From positions 1-11,025 of the forward strand of contig PDHQ01000696.1 in NCBI GenBank assembly GCA_003339415.1: a stretch of DNA of 11,025 nt, in the 5' to 3' direction. The notes below the pieces were generated by a model. That model did no database searches, had not been told where the DNA came from, and worked only from the letters and a program-made list of their open reading frames with translations. How positions within the stretch are numbered: the first letter of the stretch is position 1; each line of letters starts with the position of its first letter. The DNA comes from Ophiocordyceps camponoti-saundersi (nom. inval.) (taxonomy: Eukaryota > Ascomycota > Sordariomycetes > Hypocreales > Ophiocordycipitaceae). A program made the translations under genes and the position numbers. Of this stretch, positions 8,007 through 11,025 are shown piece by piece.

Positions 8007-8017
8007 AAAGGGGGGGG
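8007..8017 (+). promoter_or_regulatory. Polypurine tract (plus-strand primer site)
   Basis: AAAGGGGGGGG lies immediately before TGTTAATTG. An all-purine tract ending in G directly before the TG of a 3' LTR is the standard plus-strand DNA priming site of LTR retrotransposons. Its place downstream of the pol relic on the same strand fits. Confidence 0.75.
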
Positions 8018-8230
8018 TGTTAATTGTACAGAGCGCACTACGTAACGAGCCTCGCTAGACCTCGTATACCCTTACATATCGTAGGCTAGGTAGCCTAGGG
8101 TAGGCTATCGGTGTTAGGTGCGGTAATACTATAAGCTAATTAGTCGATTTAGAGCGCATATAAGTAAGTACCGAAGTATATTCGAAGTAAGTAAGCTAGA
8201 GGGTTATTATATAGAATCTTTCAGCGTAGA
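8018..8230 (+). repeat. 3' LTR (start clear, end estimated)
   Basis: The LTR begins with TGTTAATTGTACAGAG right after the polypurine tract; TGTTA is the common Copia LTR start. A TATA-like CATATAAGTA lies about 140 bases in (8157-8166), where an LTR promoter would be expected. The CA end cannot be identified because CA is a RIP target and would now read TA. The right limit is a guess based on usual lengths of a few hundred bases. Confidence 0.55.
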
Positions 8231-8460
8231 TAGAAACTATAGGAAAAACTATAAGAAAAGCGTCTATAAGGAAAGAATCGTAACTTTAAAGCGTTAAAAA
8301 AGGGATAAGTATACTATAAGTTAGTAAATCGGTACGTATATATAAATATAAATAAAAAATTATACGCCCGTAGGAAAACCTCTTATCGTTAACCTTATAT
8401 TATAATAGTAATTTTATTAGAAATCTTATTTCGACGCGCGCTTTAAGAGTCGTTTTATTA
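8231..8460. other. AT-rich spacer after the Copia element
   Basis: An A-rich, TATA-rich stretch with repeated GGAAA and ACTATA(A/G)G words near 8234-8262. It may include the true end of the LTR and its flank. No gene is recognised. Confidence 0.35.
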
Positions 8461-9261
8461 TTTCTACGAAGAGAGGATATCCGCGTTAAATAATATTCCT
8501 AGCGAGCCCTTTAGCGAAGTCGTTATTACGAACGAGGAGTTCCGTTATCGCTATAAGGTCACGTTTAGAACGTTATCGGAGATATTAAAGACCGCGATAA
8601 AAGCCCTCGCGATTTCGGTAAATAATAGACGGAATAGAGCAAAATAGTCGATACTAAGAGAAAAGAGTACGAGGAATATCAGGTTACGTAGGGCGCCGCT
8701 CGTAATATTACCGTATATATGCCGAAAGAGCTAGATAAGCCGATTAAGTCTATCGTTACCCGCTTCCTCTATTAGGATAATTTATTTAAGGCGATAATCC
8801 TTACGAGCCGCGCTCCCCGACCCGAGTACGCTTATAATAAGTGCGCCGATTCGTCGAAGTAGAACCTCTATTTCGAGATTTATTTCCGTTATAAAGACTA
8901 GTTTAGGGGGAGGTATAATAATTGCTAGGTAAGGGGGAAGTCGTGCTATACCGGGTAGCGACTTATTACCGAGAGTCCCTCCGGCCGTTTCGTATCCTTC
9001 TATAGCGACCGAACGACGTATAGCGGGGCGCTCTATTAAGTAGTAAACTACCCGCAGCAAACTAATAAAAAAAGGATACGGCGGGCCGAGGCCGACGAAA
9101 TAGAGGAGTATAATCGTAAGCGTACTAAGTATTAGCGGGTAGAGGGTAAGCGTGCTAAGCGTAAACGCGCTAAGCGTAGCTAGGAAAAGGCCACTATAAG
9201 GAAGAAGAAAGGAGGAAATATCTATAACTTTATAGCAATTAATAATAGTCCTCTTTTAAAA
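8461..9261 (+). pseudogene. RIP-degraded relic of a cysteine-rich fungal protein with basic tail (relic C)
   Basis: A single plus-strand frame (codons starting at 8551, 8719 and so on) can be followed for about 260 codons with only TAA/TAG stops. In order it reads NVIGDIKDRDKSPRDFGK, IVDTKRKEYEEYQV, NITVYMPKELDKPIKSIVTR, SRAPRPEYAYNKCADSSK, then EIYFRY, FRGRYNNC, GKSCYTG and FVSFYSDRTTYSGALY, and ends in a strongly basic stretch, GKRAKRKRAKRS (9145-9180), which could be a nuclear localisation signal. Tyr codons next to surviving Cys (8827, 8881, 8914, 8947) suggest several Cys or His were lost by TG-to-TA or CA-to-TA change. The spacing resembles the short fungal domain DUF3716 (C..C, aromatic, C, G.C.NC, C), but that match is from memory and tentative. 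Function unknown. Confidence 0.45.
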
Positions 9262-10422
9262 TAATATGCAAACGTACGTAAACGTAGTAGGAAATAACGA
9301 AAAAAAGAAGAGGATAAAAGAAAGGAAAAGAAGAAAGAGAGAGTAATTTAATAAGGTAAGGGAAAGACCCTAACTAGTTATCGAAAAAGAAGAAAAGCCT
9401 TAGGGGGTAGGGCCTTCGTGAAGCTATCGGCGGGATTACGGGCAGGAGGAATCTAGCGAAGTTATAGGCGTTAATCTTACACTTCACGCCGTAACTAGTA
9501 ATAATATATATTAATATATCGAAGTCTATATACAGCTCTGGGGAGGGTTCCGTAAGAAGCGTTATCGTGCGTTAGTTATCCCTAACCCTAAGCCCCTAAT
9601 ACCCTATCTACTCCCTCTAACTATAAGATATAAAATCTATATATATATATATATATTATTATTACGAGCACCTAAACTAGGTCCGGTAGCTATTTAATAA
9701 ATATATATAGATATATACCCTATTACCTATATATCCTAATTTGCGATAAACCTTATATATAATATATATATTTAGGGATAGCGCTACTATAGAAAGAGGG
9801 TAATACTACTTGAGGTAGTGAAATAATTAAGGGGAAGGGGTTTAGGGGGTAGTTAAGGGCTAAGGCAGATAGTAATCTTCTTTATATAGCGGTGCAAGAA
9901 GTCCCTATTAAACACGAAGAGAGGAGACTATTTAATAATACTAAGATTTTATATATTAGAGTTTTTGCCGTAAATTATCTAAAGAGAAGGAACGGAGGAA
10001 TCCGTATGCTGGAGACTAATATCCGTATCCGTAACCGAGGAAGAGGACTGCGCTGGCTTAGTCTCCTTCCCGTCCCTTCTTCCGATTAATTAGTCCGACC
10101 CGTTTTAACGGACCTATCGAAGCTATAGGAACTGCCGCGAGAAAAGGGGTTTTGACGGGGATAAATAGGCATACGCCGCGGCAGAAGAAAAAGAAGAAGA
10201 AAAAGGGAAAAAGAAGGGAAAAAGGGGTAATTCTGAGTAATTCCTAGTAATTTAGGGGGCGTAGATTTCATAGGGCTAAGGAAGGGATCCGTAGCAGGTA
10301 GCCCTACCTAGCTAGGTCCGAATACGCTTACGGCGACTAACTTTATATTAAAGGGCTCACGGCTGCCCTAGTCCTTCTTCCTAGGAGAGGGAAAAAGAAA
10401 GCTTCTTATACGTATAAAATGA
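9262..10422. other. Intergenic, no gene recognised
   Basis: The stretch opens purine-rich (to about 9360) and continues AT-rich with (TA)n runs at about 9638-9656. It contains a telomere-like CCCTAACCCTAA at 9580-9591. A frame open from 9892 to 10089 (65 codons, GTG start, TAA end) has a basic, featureless peptide and no family match. A 12-base palindrome ACCTAGCTAGGT lies at 10306-10317. Nothing here supports a real gene. Confidence 0.45.
10183..10227 (+). repeat. 45-base purine tract
   Basis: An uninterrupted A/G stretch built of AAGAAG and AAAGGG words, the longest purine run in this part of the window. It is low-complexity DNA, possibly able to form triplex structure; no gene reads through it convincingly. 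Confidence 0.8.
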
Positions 10423-10872
10423 CCCTTCCTAGGACCCCTAGATCCTTTAGCCCCCTCTAGCCTAGCGATACTAATTAATCAGATCCGTTAGATTAGGCAG
10501 GTCGGTTTAAACGACCCTTTTAACGCCTGCGACCCTGACCTACTTTAGCGGCGGTAATAGGCACGCCTAAAGAAAAATAAGCGCCTACCTTAGCTAAGGA
10601 GCTATTAGGGGCTTGTGCAGAGTTTAATTAAATGGTCCCTTAACCGCTTCTCTTCCCCTAAGAGTTATCGAGTGTTAGAATATAAGAGTGGTTAGGTTAA
10701 GATAGGGGCTATTACCGGGTATATAGCATAGGTCAGTTTTCCCTCGAAAGAGGACGAATTAAGTAAGTAATTAGCCCCTAACCTTATCTTTATAGCTATT
10801 ATAAAAGTCGTATATCGTAAGTCGAGTCTTAGAGAGGACTTAAGGCAAAAACTCTACTAAACGGAATTATAA
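10423..10872 (+). pseudogene. Possible unidentified gene relic (relic E)
   Basis: In the frame with TGG at 10633 about 150 codons read through TAA/TAG stops that could be mutated Gln or Trp codons. Segments include GLNDPFNACDPDLL, ARLKKNKRL, SLIKWSLNRFSSPKSYRVLE, VKIGAITGYIA, VSFPSKEDELSK, and LIFIAIIKVVYRKSSLREDL near the end. The last part looks like an amphipathic helix followed by basic and acidic residues. No family is recognised, and another frame over the same DNA is also readable, so this could be chance. A TGA in frame at 10420-10422 sets the left limit. Confidence 0.25.
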
Positions 10873-11025
10873 CTTTATTTTAAACTCTATACTTTTATAC
10901 TATAAATTACTTATTTAAATACTTTTTCTAAAGTTCTTAGCACTTAATTAAATAATTTTTATTTTCCTTTCTCTTTCTTCTCTTATCTCTATATAGAAAA
11001 CCGACTCTTTATTATTTTCCCTATA
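10873..11025. other. AT-rich end of window
   Basis: A T-rich stretch with TTTCTTCTCTTATCT-type pyrimidine runs. No gene or structure is seen. Confidence 0.5.

Larger units (their letters stand above)
4841..8230 (+). mobile_element. 5'-truncated Ty1/Copia LTR retrotransposon, RIP-inactivated
   Basis: The order integrase C-terminal region, reverse transcriptase, RNase H, polypurine tract and 3' LTR start is that of a Ty1/Copia (Pseudoviridae-type) element read on the plus strand. Gag, protease, the zinc-binding and catalytic parts of integrase and the 5' LTR are not present, so only the right half remains. The left edge is where integrase-like sequence becomes readable; the right edge is an estimate, because the LTR end and target-site duplication could not be seen and no second LTR is available for comparison. 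The coding frame changes twice and carries dozens of TAA/TAG stops. CpA depletion shows the copy was mutated by RIP, which in ascomycetes acts on duplicated DNA. Confidence 0.88.

Noticed and set aside
8782..9060. Open frame on the minus strand
   Set aside because: It lies opposite the cysteine-rich frame of relic C, and its peptide is not recognisable; TGA-poor, CpG-rich DNA gives such frames by chance.
9892..10089. 65-codon plus-strand open frame as a small gene
   Set aside because: It has a GTG rather than ATG start, an unremarkable basic peptide, no promoter or partner and composition like the surrounding noncoding DNA.
10086..10271. 61-codon minus-strand open frame with a Phe/Leu-rich middle that might look like a membrane segment
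   Set aside because: The hydrophobic stretch is simply the complement of the 45-base purine tract at 10183-10227.

Overview
The window looks like a gene-poor, repeat-derived stretch of a filamentous ascomycete (Pezizomycotina-type) genome that has been heavily mutated by repeat-induced point mutation (RIP). CpA and its complement TpG are nearly absent over most of the window, while TpA is very frequent and CpG stays abundant. The relic reading frames are broken by TAA and TAG, with TGA rare, as expected if CAA, CAG and TGG codons were changed by C-to-T on either strand. I see no intact protein-coding gene, no rRNA or tRNA gene and no CRISPR array.

Layout. Positions 1-285 are AT-rich and empty. 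Positions 286-1133 (minus) hold a broken gene relic with a cysteine motif. Positions 1335-1450 hold three GGTACGTACC palindromes, a TATAAATA box and a 15-base C run. Positions 1745-1984 hold nested GC-rich inverted repeats and a 21-base direct repeat. Positions 2080-2880 are degenerate and ambiguous. Positions 3100-3707 (minus) hold a second relic that is paralogous to the first: it shares the RGD[LI][RK]..VPC motif and an upstream trinucleotide tract at exactly the same distance. Positions 3909-4436 may be another relic. Positions 4440-4840 are purine-rich low-complexity DNA.

The best-supported element is a Ty1/Copia LTR retrotransposon at about 4841-8230 (plus). It runs from the integrase C-terminal region through reverse transcriptase and RNase H to a polypurine tract and the start of a 3' LTR at 8018. 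It lacks gag, protease, most of integrase and a 5' LTR. An odd stretch of about 900 bases lies between the RNase H end and the polypurine tract, and its first third is the least damaged coding-like sequence in the window.

Positions 8461-9261 (plus) hold a relic with a second kind of cysteine-rich domain and a basic tail. The rest, to 11025, is intergenic or too degraded to name, with one possible relic at 10423-10872.

Nothing here is expected to be translated into a working protein. The interest lies in how the elements decayed, in the duplicated cysteine-motif gene family and in the unusual 3' extension of the Copia element. Because RIP removes most TGA stops and the DNA stays CpG-rich, chance open frames are common, so frames without recognisable domains are given low confidence.
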